From: Verrucomicrobiales bacterium
GTDB lineage: Bacteria > Verrucomicrobiota > Verrucomicrobiia > Verrucomicrobiales > DEV007
Length of the DNA stretch: 20,908 bases
Direction: 5' to 3'
Assembly: GCA_007123695.1 (NCBI GenBank)
Contig: SLGN01000242.1
Coordinates: 1 to 20,908, forward strand
Shown here: piece after piece, positions 14,807-20,908 of the stretch
Layout of the letters: each line of letters begins with the position of its first letter
Position numbering within the stretch: the first letter of the stretch is position 1
Program-made: the position numbers and the translations under genes
The notes under the pieces: model-generated
What the model was told of the DNA's origin: nothing
What the model saw: the letters and a program-made list of their open reading frames with translations, nothing else
Database searches by the model: none

Positions 14807-16180
14807 TCAGCCATCCTCCGAGAGGAAGGAGCGGAGCAGGCCCGCGAGCACCTCGACGCCCCAGAGAAATCCCTCGACGGGGATGCGCTCGTCGTCGCCG
14901 TGGAACAACGCCGCGAAGTCGAGGCTCGAAGGCAGGCGCAGGGGATAGAATCCGTAGCACTGCGCGCCCAGCTGTGCGTAGTTGAGGCTGTCGGTGAAGC
15001 CCGGCACGATGGAGGGGACGACGTGCCCGCCGGGGTCGGCTTCGCCGAGGCTGCGCTCGATGGCCCGGTAGAGCGGCGTCTCGGTGGAGAAGGAAACGGG
15101 CGGCGACTCGCGCAGCAGGTCGATCATGTAGCCGCCGTGCAGGGCCGGTTCCAGCACGGCTTCGAGTTCGCGGACGAGGTCGGCGGCCCGCTGACCCGGC
15201 GCGAGGCGTCCGTCGATCTCGACCGAGGCGGTTCCCGGCAGCACGTTGATGCTGCCTCCGGCGACGAGGCTGGTGGTGTTGGCGGTGTTCCGCAGGACGG
15301 CCTCGACCGACGCACGCCGCGAGGAATCGGGCACGAGCAGCGGCAGGAGGCGAGGACCCAGCCGGGGATGGCAGAGCAGTCCCGCGATCCGCTCGGCGAC
15401 GGCGCCGCGGGGCTTGGCGAAGCCGCCGAGAAAGCGGCGCGCCTCCTCCGAGGGATGCCACGGCAGGCGTGCCTCGGAAATGGCCTCGATGGCGCGGGCG
15501 AGGCGTTCCACGGCGTGCCCGCGCATCGGCAGCGAGCTGTGGCCGGGACGGCCCGTCACGGTAAGCCGGAGCCATGCGACCCCCTTTTCCGCCACCTGCA
15601 CGGGGTAGAAGCGGCGCCCTCCGCGGTGAACGGTGAAGCCCCCGACTTCGTTGAGCACGTATTCGGGCTTGCCCAGCAGCTCGGGGCGCTCCTCGACGAG
15701 CCAGCGCGAACCGAGCCGGGTGCCGGCCTCCTCGTCGGAGACCGCGACGTAGAGCAGATCCCGGTCCGGCTCGAAGCCTTCGCGGCGCAGCCGGGCGAGT
15801 GCGGCGAAGCCCATCGCGGCGAAGCCCTTCATGTCGATGGTGCCGCGCCCCCAGATGTGCTCGCCGTCGTGGTGGGCCGACCACGGCGAATGGGTCCATC
15901 GCTCCGGATCGGCGGGCACGCAGTCCACGTGGCAGCTCAGTACCAAGGGGCGCCCGCGGCGCTTCGCGGGGGAGGCGCGCCAGGCCGCCACCAGGTTGGG
16001 CCGTTCCGGGTGGGCCCCGTCGACCACCGTCTCCAGGCCGAGATCGCGGCAACGGCGCTCCAGCAGACCGATGGCGGGCCCCTCGTTCCCCGGCGGGTTG
16101 GAGGTGTCGAGCCGGATCAGCTCGCGCAGCAGCGAGACGGCCGCCTCGCGTTCGTCCGGTGCCAGGGACAGGGCGGGCAT
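14807..16180 (-). CDS. M20-family metallopeptidase (carboxypeptidase / deacylase type)
   Basis: 457 residues. M20 zinc hydrolases remove C-terminal amino acids or N-acyl groups. The residues match the family: H84-x-D86 in 'LSCHVDCVPAD' (first metal His and its Asp), D116 in 'GRGTIDMKG' (bridging metal), E150-E151 in 'SDEEAGT' (catalytic base and metal ligand), E178 in 'NEVGG' and the last His H427 in 'ALFHGDDERIP'. The middle domain with 'GRPGHSSLP' and 'NVLPGTASVEIDGR' is the M20 dimerisation domain. No signal peptide, so it probably acts in the cytoplasm; the substrate is unknown. The start at 16180 is chosen for its family-like N-terminus; the frame stays open upstream only as an antisense-like extension into the LolA-like gene. 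It starts 38 bases after that gene and is the last of the minus-strand cluster. Confidence 0.92.
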   Translation of the reverse strand: MPALSLAPDEREAAVSLLRELIRLDTSNPPGNEGPAIGLLERRCRDLGLETVVDGAHPERPNLVAAWRASPAKRRGRPLVLSCHVDCVPADPERWTHSPWSAHHDGEHIWGRGTIDMKGFAAMGFAALARLRREGFEPDRDLLYVAVSDEEAGTRLGSRWLVEERPELLGKPEYVLNEVGGFTVHRGGRRFYPVQVAEKGVAWLRLTVTGRPGHSSLPMRGHAVERLARAIEAISEARLPWHPSEEARRFLGGFAKPRGAVAERIAGLLCHPRLGPRLLPLLVPDSSRRASVEAVLRNTANTTSLVAGGSINVLPGTASVEIDGRLAPGQRAADLVRELEAVLEPALHGGYMIDLLRESPPVSFSTETPLYRAIERSLGEADPGGHVVPSIVPGFTDSLNYAQLGAQCYGFYPLRLPSSLDFAALFHGDDERIPVEGFLWGVEVLAGLLRSFLSEDG

Positions 16181-16218
16181 GGTCTTCGGAAAGGGCGGTC
16201 GGATCGCCGCGACCGCGT

Positions 16219-16947
16219 TCACCGCTGCCTCGGTCCCACCTGCTTCACCCCGCCGAGGTTGTCGCGCTGGAAGAGGCTGGCGGGGAAGGAACCGAGCTCG
16301 ACCTCGCTGAAGACCAGGACGATGTCGGTGCCGGAATCGGTCACCCGCATCTCGGAAAGAAAGGGGCGCCCCCCCACCTTGTTCCCGTAGCTCATCGAGG
16401 AGGAGCGCACGAGATTGCCCGACTTGGCGTAGAACTCGGCCTTTTTCCCGAGGCTTTCCTTCTTGGTGACCCAGTAGCGGATCCTGGCGTAGGTGTCGGT
16501 AAAGGAGGTGGCCTCCATCGTGTAGACCGTGGCGGGCTCGCCATCGACCTCGCCTTCCTCCTGCGCGACGACCTTGTAGCCCTCGACGAAGCTGGTCGAG
16601 GCGATGTCGCCGATGGCGGCGTCGCCGGAGAGGCGCTGCCGCTTCGAGACCGAGACGGGCCGGCTCAGTCCGGGCTTCCAGAACCACATGTTGCCCTTGG
16701 CCTCGGCGAGGTAGCGGCGGCCCGTGGCGTCGGCGGGTTCGACCACCTCGGCGAAGATCTTTCCGTCTTGGGACACGACGTGGAACTTGGCCTTCTTCGA
16801 GCCGGAGACATCGACGGTCCAGCGGACGCCGCCGTCGGTGAGGATGCCGCGCGACTGCTCTGCGGCGAGCAAGGCGGCGTCCTGGGCCGGGGCCGTGGCG
16901 GTGCACCACAGCAGCGCGAAAATCGGGATGGGGCGGAGGGCATTCAT
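16219..16947 (-). CDS. Outer membrane lipoprotein-sorting (LolA-like) protein
   Basis: 242 residues. A signal peptide is visible (MNALRPIPIFALLWCTATAPA|Q, cleavage after residue 21), so the protein is periplasmic. The mature part matches the LolA-like beta-barrel family (PF17131): 'EQSRGILTDGGVRWTVDVSGSKKAKFHVVSQDGK', 'GRRYLAEAKGNMWFWKPGLSRPVSVSKRQRLSGDAAIGDIAST', 'TVYTMEATSFTDTYARIRYWVTKKESLGKKAEFYAKSGNLV'. In this family the barrel carries lipid-modified proteins or other lipids across the periplasm. It lies 12 bases after the permease gene, which is the expected partner, and 38 bases before the M20 gene. There is no dedicated LolB or LolD gene in the window. Known members are often beside FtsX-type permeases, as here. 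Confidence 0.87.
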   Translation of the reverse strand: MNALRPIPIFALLWCTATAPAQDAALLAAEQSRGILTDGGVRWTVDVSGSKKAKFHVVSQDGKIFAEVVEPADATGRRYLAEAKGNMWFWKPGLSRPVSVSKRQRLSGDAAIGDIASTSFVEGYKVVAQEEGEVDGEPATVYTMEATSFTDTYARIRYWVTKKESLGKKAEFYAKSGNLVRSSSMSYGNKVGGRPFLSEMRVTDSGTDIVLVFSEVELGSFPASLFQRDNLGGVKQVGPRQR

Positions 16948-16959
16948 GGCGGGTCGATC

Positions 16960-18204
16960 TTACACGTGGCCGAGGCTATCGACAATCCCCTGCTTCGCGG
17001 CGCGGCGGGCCGGAGCGATGGCCGCGAGCGAGGTGAAGAGCACGAGCAGGACGAAGGTCGCGATCAGAGTCGGCGGAAGCACCCGGATCTCCCAGACGAT
17101 CTCGCGGGTGGCCACGGGCGGCTCCCAGGTCGGTTGGACGAGGGCGACGCCGAACTCGACGGCGAGCGCGAGAGCGAGTCCCGCGGCGGCTCCGATGAAG
17201 CCGAGCAGGGCGCTCTCGATTCCGAAGAGCAGTACCACGCCGCCCCGCTTCAGGCCGAGCGCGCGCAGCGTGCCGATCTCGCGGGTGCGCTCGACCACCG
17301 CCATGCCGATGGTGTTCAGCACCGACATCGTCACGATGACGGCGATGATCGCAAAAACCAATCCGAAGATGATGTCGAACATCCGCTTGGTCCGTCCGTA
17401 GAGTTTGGAAAGCTCGTGCCAGGGCGTGATTTCCCACTCCCCCGCAGCGAAGCGCCTGCGGAGGGACTCGGTCACGGCGTCGGTATCGTCGTTTTTCTTC
17501 AGGACGATGCGCACGCAACTGACGCCGTCGGTGTCGTAGAGGCTCTGGGCGAGCTCGAGGGGCAGGAAGAGGAAACGGTTGCTGAAGGCCTCGTTGGCGG
17601 TGTCGGCGATCTGGACGACGCGCGCATCGAGGGCGTTCATCTGGCCGGAAAGGGCGGCCGCCATCAGGATCACGTCGTCGCCGATGCCGATGCCGAGGCT
17701 TTCGGCCATGCCGGGAGTCACGCCGATGCCGTCGGGCTCGTCGCTCGAGAGCTTCCGACCCTCGTAGGCGGCGCCTTCGACGCTGCGCAGGGCGGTGGAG
17801 CGCTCCTGGATCGTCTCCTTTTCCTCCGGAACCATCGCCTGGCCGAAGAAGAAGGCCGGTATCCCGTCGTGGTCGATGCTGCCCCGAACCTCCAGCATCC
17901 CCCCGGCGAGGACGATGCGCGGGTCTTCCGCCGCCGCCGCGAGGATTGTCTCGTATTCGTCCTTCGTGATCAGATACTGCTCGGGCTCGGTGCCTCCGTA
18001 TTCGCGCGCCCCCGTCTTCCAGATCTGGATGTGGCCGCTGAGCTGCTCGTAGATGTGCCCGTCCTCGATGCTGGCGAACATGTAGGCGGCGAAGCCCGCG
18101 AGGATGTTCACCGCAGCGTAGCCCAAAGCCACCGCCGCGATCGTCGTGATCGAGCGGCGCGCGTTGCGCAGCAGGTTGCGGAAGGCGAGGGAGATCCAGT
18201 TCAA
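16960..18204 (-). CDS. ABC transporter permease, FtsX/MacB (LolC/E-like) type
   Basis: 414 residues from TTG 18204, which gives the family-like start 'NWISLAFRNLLRNARRS'. The frame also has a TTG at 18279 (439 residues), but that extra stretch is Pro-rich and contains an ATA codon, so I judge it non-coding. Topology: one helix near residues 19-43, a large periplasmic MacB-type core domain (~45-270), then three FtsX helices (~275-303, ~324-352, ~375-397). Elements 'TREIGTLRALGLKRG' and 'IAPARRAAKQGIVDSL' are typical of the family. The gene follows ychF (stop at 18286) and precedes the LolA-like gene by 12 bases. It needs an ABC ATPase, but none is encoded nearby. It may use a LolD/MacB-type ATPase from elsewhere. 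Confidence 0.87.
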   Translation of the reverse strand: MNWISLAFRNLLRNARRSITTIAAVALGYAAVNILAGFAAYMFASIEDGHIYEQLSGHIQIWKTGAREYGGTEPEQYLITKDEYETILAAAAEDPRIVLAGGMLEVRGSIDHDGIPAFFFGQAMVPEEKETIQERSTALRSVEGAAYEGRKLSSDEPDGIGVTPGMAESLGIGIGDDVILMAAALSGQMNALDARVVQIADTANEAFSNRFLFLPLELAQSLYDTDGVSCVRIVLKKNDDTDAVTESLRRRFAAGEWEITPWHELSKLYGRTKRMFDIIFGLVFAIIAVIVTMSVLNTIGMAVVERTREIGTLRALGLKRGGVVLLFGIESALLGFIGAAAGLALALAVEFGVALVQPTWEPPVATREIVWEIRVLPPTLIATFVLLVLFTSLAAIAPARRAAKQGIVDSLGHV

Positions 18205-18285
18205 CGTGGAATCGGGGGATGGGGGGAGCGGCAAGGCTATTGTTGCCGGGAAATCGGTCTCGCTCAAGGTCGATTGCAACCGCGA

Positions 18286-19401
18286 TCATACGTTGAAGCG
18301 GAACTCGACTACGTCGCCGTCCTTCATGACGTATTCCTTGCCCTCGATCCGCAGCTTGCCCGCCTCGCGGGCCTTCGCGTGGGAGCCGAGGGAAACGAGG
18401 TCGTCGAAGTGGACGACCTCGGCGGCGATGAAGCCGCGCTCGAAGTCGCCGTGGATCACGCCGGCGGCGGCGGGAGCCTTGTCGCCCTCGCGGATGGTCC
18501 AGGCGCGGGTTTCCTTTTCCCCGGTGGTGAGGTAGGTGCGCAGCCCGAGCAGGTGGTAGACGGCCCGGATCAGGGCCGAGACGCCCGAGTCTTTCACCCC
18601 CATGTCGGCGAGGAACTCGGCGGCCTCCTCGGGGGAAAGGTCGATCATTTCCTCCTCCAGCCGCGCGGAAATCACCACCGCCTCGGCCCCGAAGGTCGCG
18701 GCGGCGTAGTCGCGCACCTTTTTGACGAGGGGATGCCCGTCCGGGTCGGCGGTAGCGGCCCCGAGTTCCTCCTCGGCCACGTTGCAGGCGAAGATGGTGC
18801 GCTTCGAGGTCAGCAGGAAGAACTCGCGCAGCGTCCGCTTTTCCTCGTCCGAAAGCGGCAGGGTCAGGGCGGGCCGACCGGCGTCGAGGTGCGGCATCAG
18901 CTTATCGACGAGCTCGACCTCGCGCTTCGATTCGGCATCGCCGGTCTTGGCCTTCTTCTCCCGCGACGCGCGACGCTTCTCAAGAGTGGCCATGTCGGCG
19001 AGAATCAGCTCGGAGTTGATGATCTCGATGTCGCGCAGCGGATCGACCGAGCCAAGCTCGTGGATGATATCGTCGTTTTCGAAGCAGCGCACCACCTGCA
19101 CGATGGCATCGACTTCGCGGATGTTGGCGAGGAACTTGTTTCCCAGGCCCGCCCCGGCCGAGGCGCCCTCGACGAGTCCGGCGATGTCGACGAACTCGAT
19201 CGCCGCCGGCACGGTCTTTTGCGAACCGCTCAGCTGGGAGAGGACGTCGAGCCGTTCGTCCGGTACGACGACGACACCGACGTTCGGGTCGATGGTGCAG
19301 AAGGGATAGTTCGCCGCCTCCGCCTTGCGGGTGCGGGTGACTGCGTTGAAGAGGGTGGATTTGCCCACATTGGGGAGCCCGACGATGCCTGCCTGTAACA
19401 T
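18286..19401 (-). CDS. ychF: Redox-sensitive ATPase/GTPase YchF (Obg family)
   Basis: 371 residues, about the usual length. YchF is a TRAFAC P-loop NTPase of the Obg family that prefers ATP to GTP and binds ribosomes. Seen: Walker A 'GLPNVGKST' at 8-16, 'TIDPNVG' in the switch region, G3 'DIAGL' (~72), 'GAGLGNKF' and the NxxE-type base-recognition motif 'NVAEEE', which replaces the GTPase NKxD. The coiled-coil insert contains 'LEKRRASREKKAKT'. The C-terminal TGS domain includes 'LRTYLTTGEKETRAWTI' and 'EVVHFDDLVSLGS' up to 'VEFRFNV'. The start at 19401 is set by the Walker A position. It is the first gene of the minus-strand cluster, 6 bases from the longest form of the permease frame, and divergent from the oxidoreductase gene. 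Confidence 0.96.
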   Translation of the reverse strand: MLQAGIVGLPNVGKSTLFNAVTRTRKAEAANYPFCTIDPNVGVVVVPDERLDVLSQLSGSQKTVPAAIEFVDIAGLVEGASAGAGLGNKFLANIREVDAIVQVVRCFENDDIIHELGSVDPLRDIEIINSELILADMATLEKRRASREKKAKTGDAESKREVELVDKLMPHLDAGRPALTLPLSDEEKRTLREFFLLTSKRTIFACNVAEEELGAATADPDGHPLVKKVRDYAAATFGAEAVVISARLEEEMIDLSPEEAAEFLADMGVKDSGVSALIRAVYHLLGLRTYLTTGEKETRAWTIREGDKAPAAAGVIHGDFERGFIAAEVVHFDDLVSLGSHAKAREAGKLRIEGKEYVMKDGDVVEFRFNV

Positions 19402-19410
19402 GATCCGCCG

Positions 19411-19419
19411 AGTGTAGCA
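19411..19419 (-). promoter_or_regulatory. Extended -10 promoter candidate for ychF, near-leaderless
   Basis: On the minus strand TGC-TACACT: a TGn extension followed by a -10 hexamer (19416-19411) with five of six consensus bases if C at position 5 is the only mismatch group; by strict count TACACT matches TATAAT at T1, A2, A4 and T6. It ends 9 bases before the ATG, so the message would carry only about 2-4 untranslated bases. No clear -35 exists, which the TGn may offset. Confidence 0.4.
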
Positions 19420-19501
19420 CGGATCGCGGCGACGGCAGGGAAATGTTGGAGGTGCGCCGTTCCCCGGCGCGTGGGTCTCGCGACCGGCGGATCGGTTTCT
19501 C

Positions 19502-19530
19502 TTGACCCGAGGGACGCGAAAGGGCTTGAT
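19502..19530 (+). promoter_or_regulatory. Weak promoter candidate for the oxidoreductase gene
   Basis: TTGACC (19502-19507) is a good -35, but the best -10 in reach, CTTGAT (19525-19530) at 17 bases, is poor. The ATG at 19615 is 84 bases downstream. Low confidence. Confidence 0.2.
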
Positions 19531-19614
19531 TGACTCCAGGACCGGGATCCGGCGGTCGGCTGGAACCCGCCGAGACTGGACGACTTCCCTAAGAATCCCC
19601 CGACCCATTATCAC

Positions 19615-20670
19615 ATGAACCGCCGCCAGATCCTCGCCGCCGCCTCGGGCTGCGCCGCCGCCCTTTCCACGCAGCAGACCCTGCGGGGCGATGCGCCCGC
19701 TCCCCTCGTCGCCGGACAGATCGGGATCGGACACGCTCACGCCGCCGGCAAAATGGAGGCGATGCGCAACCTGCCCGGGCTCTGGCGGGTGGCAGGACTG
19801 GTCGTGCCGTCGGGCGAGGCGGGTCGCGCCGACCATGCCGCCTATGGGGGCCTCGAGCGCCTCGGCGAGGACGAGCTGCTCGCCCTGCCCGATCTAAGCA
19901 TGGTTGCCGTAGAAACTGCGGTCGAATCCTCCTGTGCCACCGCCGAGCGCTGCATCGCCGCCGGCAAGCACGTCCACCTCGACAAGCCGGGAGCCCTCGG
20001 GCTCGAGGAATTCCGCCGCATGCGCCTCGCCGCCGAGTCCGCCGGACTCACCGTGCAGATGGGTTACATGCTGCGCTACAATCCCGCTTTCGAGTTGCTT
20101 TTCCGGGCCGTCGAGGAGGGGTGGCTCGGCGAAATCACCGAGATCGACGCCAGCATGGGAAAGCTCGCCGACCCTGCCACCCGGAGGAAACTTGCCGCGC
20201 TTCCCGGAGGCGGAATGTTCGAACTCGCCTGCCATCTCGTCGACATCGTCGTGACCCTGCTGGGGCGACCCGAGAAGGTCGTCCCCTTCTCCACCCCCGT
20301 CGGCGACGACGGCGTGCAGGACAACCAGGCCGCCGTCCTCGTCTACCCCAAGGCCACGGCGGTCGTGCGGTGCAACCACGCCGATCCTTTCGGCGGTCCT
20401 CGCCGCCGCTTCAGCGTCGCCGGCACTGCGGGAGTCCTCGAGATCCTGCCGCTCGAATCCGGCCGAGTCCGCCTTTCCCTGACCGGGGACCGGGGTGGCT
20501 ACAAAAAAGGGTTGCAAGACCTTCACCTTGAAGTGCCGAAGGGTCGCTACGACGGCGAGTTCATCGATCTTGCCAAAGTCCTACGAGGCGAGAAAAAACT
20601 CGCCTGGGACGCCGCCCACGACATCGCCGTCTTCGAAAGCGTCCTGCAAGCCAGCGGCCAGCGCACCTAA
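19615..20670 (+). CDS. Gfo/Idh/MocA-family oxidoreductase with Tat-type leader
   Basis: 351 residues. The N-terminus 'MNRRQILAAASGCAAALS' has a twin-arginine followed by a hydrophobic stretch, so Tat export is likely; many Verrucomicrobia and Planctomycetes members have this. The Rossmann start 'VAGQIGIGHAHAAG' (~32-45) has His in place of the last Gly of GxGxxG. 'HLDKPGALG' (K124) replaces the usual EKP motif; the Lys is kept. H207 and D210 in 'CHLVDIVVTLLG' correspond to the active-site H-x3-D or H-x2-D pair. The C-terminal half is the usual beta-sheet domain. Members oxidise or reduce sugars and inositols with NAD(P); the substrate is unknown. The gene is divergent from ychF (213 bases apart), alone, followed by an AT-rich tail. 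Confidence 0.88.
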   Translation: MNRRQILAAASGCAAALSTQQTLRGDAPAPLVAGQIGIGHAHAAGKMEAMRNLPGLWRVAGLVVPSGEAGRADHAAYGGLERLGEDELLALPDLSMVAVETAVESSCATAERCIAAGKHVHLDKPGALGLEEFRRMRLAAESAGLTVQMGYMLRYNPAFELLFRAVEEGWLGEITEIDASMGKLADPATRRKLAALPGGGMFELACHLVDIVVTLLGRPEKVVPFSTPVGDDGVQDNQAAVLVYPKATAVVRCNHADPFGGPRRRFSVAGTAGVLEILPLESGRVRLSLTGDRGGYKKGLQDLHLEVPKGRYDGEFIDLAKVLRGEKKLAWDAAHDIAVFESVLQASGQRT

Positions 20671-20850
20671 GCCACCCCCTAACGGCTCGCCCAAGGCGCA
20701 CCAAAGCCCAAAACAAACTTCCAACCTATTTATTTTTCAAAAGATTTGCTCAAACCCGATTGTAAGCCAACCTGTTAATTTGCAATCATTGGGTTTGCGG
20801 CGGATGATGGAAAGATGGCGTCTGCCAAAGGAATCTGAATTAAGCTATCA
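20671..20850. other. AT-rich region upstream of a transposase gene
   Basis: 180 bases with far more A/T than the flanks, including 'tatttatttttcaaaag' and a long inverted repeat (20751-20797). A short hairpin CGCC-caa-GGCG lies at 20688-20698, 18 bases after the oxidoreductase stop, without a T-run. I see no gene here. The composition change suggests a horizontally acquired element. Confidence 0.45.
20751..20797. repeat. Imperfect inverted repeat before the transposase gene
   Basis: CAAACCC-g-ATTG (20751-20762) faces CAAT-catt-GGGTTTG (20783-20797). The outer 7-base arms and inner 4-base arms pair exactly. REP-associated transposases recognise hairpins flanking their gene; this may be such a structure, although it does not look like a standard REP. 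Confidence 0.35.
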
Positions 20851-20908
20851 ATGAAACCACGTCGAATCCTCGTTGGCCCCGGATCTGGAAGGGCCTATTA
20901 CCACTGCA
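20851..20908 (+). CDS. Start of a REP-associated (Y1/IS200-like) transposase gene, cut by window end
   Basis: The first 19 codons read MKPRRILVGPGSGRAYYHC. The 'GPG-x-x-RAYYHC' segment is the usual beginning of the small Y1 tyrosine (REP-associated, RAYT) transposases of Verrucomicrobia and others, where it continues as a 'VSRVVDR'-like strand followed by the HuH motif and catalytic Tyr. Those residues are outside the window. Such enzymes cut single-stranded DNA at hairpins. No intact element can be delimited here. The gene follows an AT-rich, inverted-repeat-containing flank. The call rests on a short peptide and would change if the next residues differ. Confidence 0.55.
   Translation, partial: MKPRRILVGPGSGRAYYHC

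Noticed and set aside
16976..18289. 437-residue minus-strand frame starting with ATG at the ychF stop
   Set aside because: After about 30 residues it becomes Arg/His-rich shadow of the permease gene. The ATG is noted as a possible frame-change clue only.
15799..19398. 1199-residue plus-strand reading frame
   Set aside because: It is antisense to M20, LolA-like, permease and ychF, all of which match known families; the long frame comes from GC-rich codon bias.

Overview
The window is about 20.9 kb of GC-rich bacterial chromosome with ordinary housekeeping genes and a few accessory or decayed stretches. Gene content points to the PVC group, most likely Verrucomicrobiota. The markers are a PQQ-type propeller protein with a malectin-like tail, a secreted DUF1080 (3-keto-disaccharide hydrolase type) protein, a Tat-type Gfo/Idh/MocA oxidoreductase, a 34-residue AURKAIP1/COX24 (bS22-like) protein, and a membrane pseudokinase with TPR repeats. 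This placement is inference from families; there is no rRNA in the window. Almost no gene has a recognisable Shine-Dalgarno sequence.

Layout, plus strand left to right: the 3' part of the propeller/malectin protein (1-1421); a 650-base gene-poor, partly AT-rich gap with a likely gene remnant (1422-2075); the DUF1080 protein (2076-2774); glycyl-tRNA synthetase (2845-4428); an MFS transporter (4493-5776); tRNA-Phe(GAA) (5922-5994). An EF-hand lipoprotein lies on the minus strand (6049-6573). It is divergent from a plus-strand pair: a 96-residue conserved-looking protein (6657-6947) and a 949-residue pseudokinase/TPR membrane protein (6989-9838). A 386-base gap with a possibly frameshifted small membrane-protein gene leads to hisG (10225-11112). 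After it come the 34-residue bS22-like protein (11200-11304), a secreted TPR protein (11322-13205), a tandem CDGSH iron-sulfur protein (13246-13485) and a YhaM-like HD-domain protein (13604-14749).

The region 14807-19401 is a minus-strand cluster read in the order ychF, FtsX/MacB-type permease, LolA-like lipoprotein-sorting protein, M20 peptidase, with gaps of 6-81, 12 and 38 bases. The permease and LolA-like pair suggests lipoprotein or envelope transport, but no ABC ATPase gene is beside them. A divergent Gfo/Idh/MocA oxidoreductase follows (19615-20670). The last 240 bases turn AT-rich and end in the first 19 codons of what looks like a REP-associated (Y1/IS200-like) transposase.

The less ordinary items are: the very small bS22-like gene with a terminator-like hairpin where its ribosome-binding site would be; the pseudokinase with catalytic residues replaced; -10-like hexamers only 7-9 bases before start codons, suggesting leaderless mRNAs; two probable gene remnants; and the cut-off transposase. 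I found no CRISPR array, prophage or defence system.
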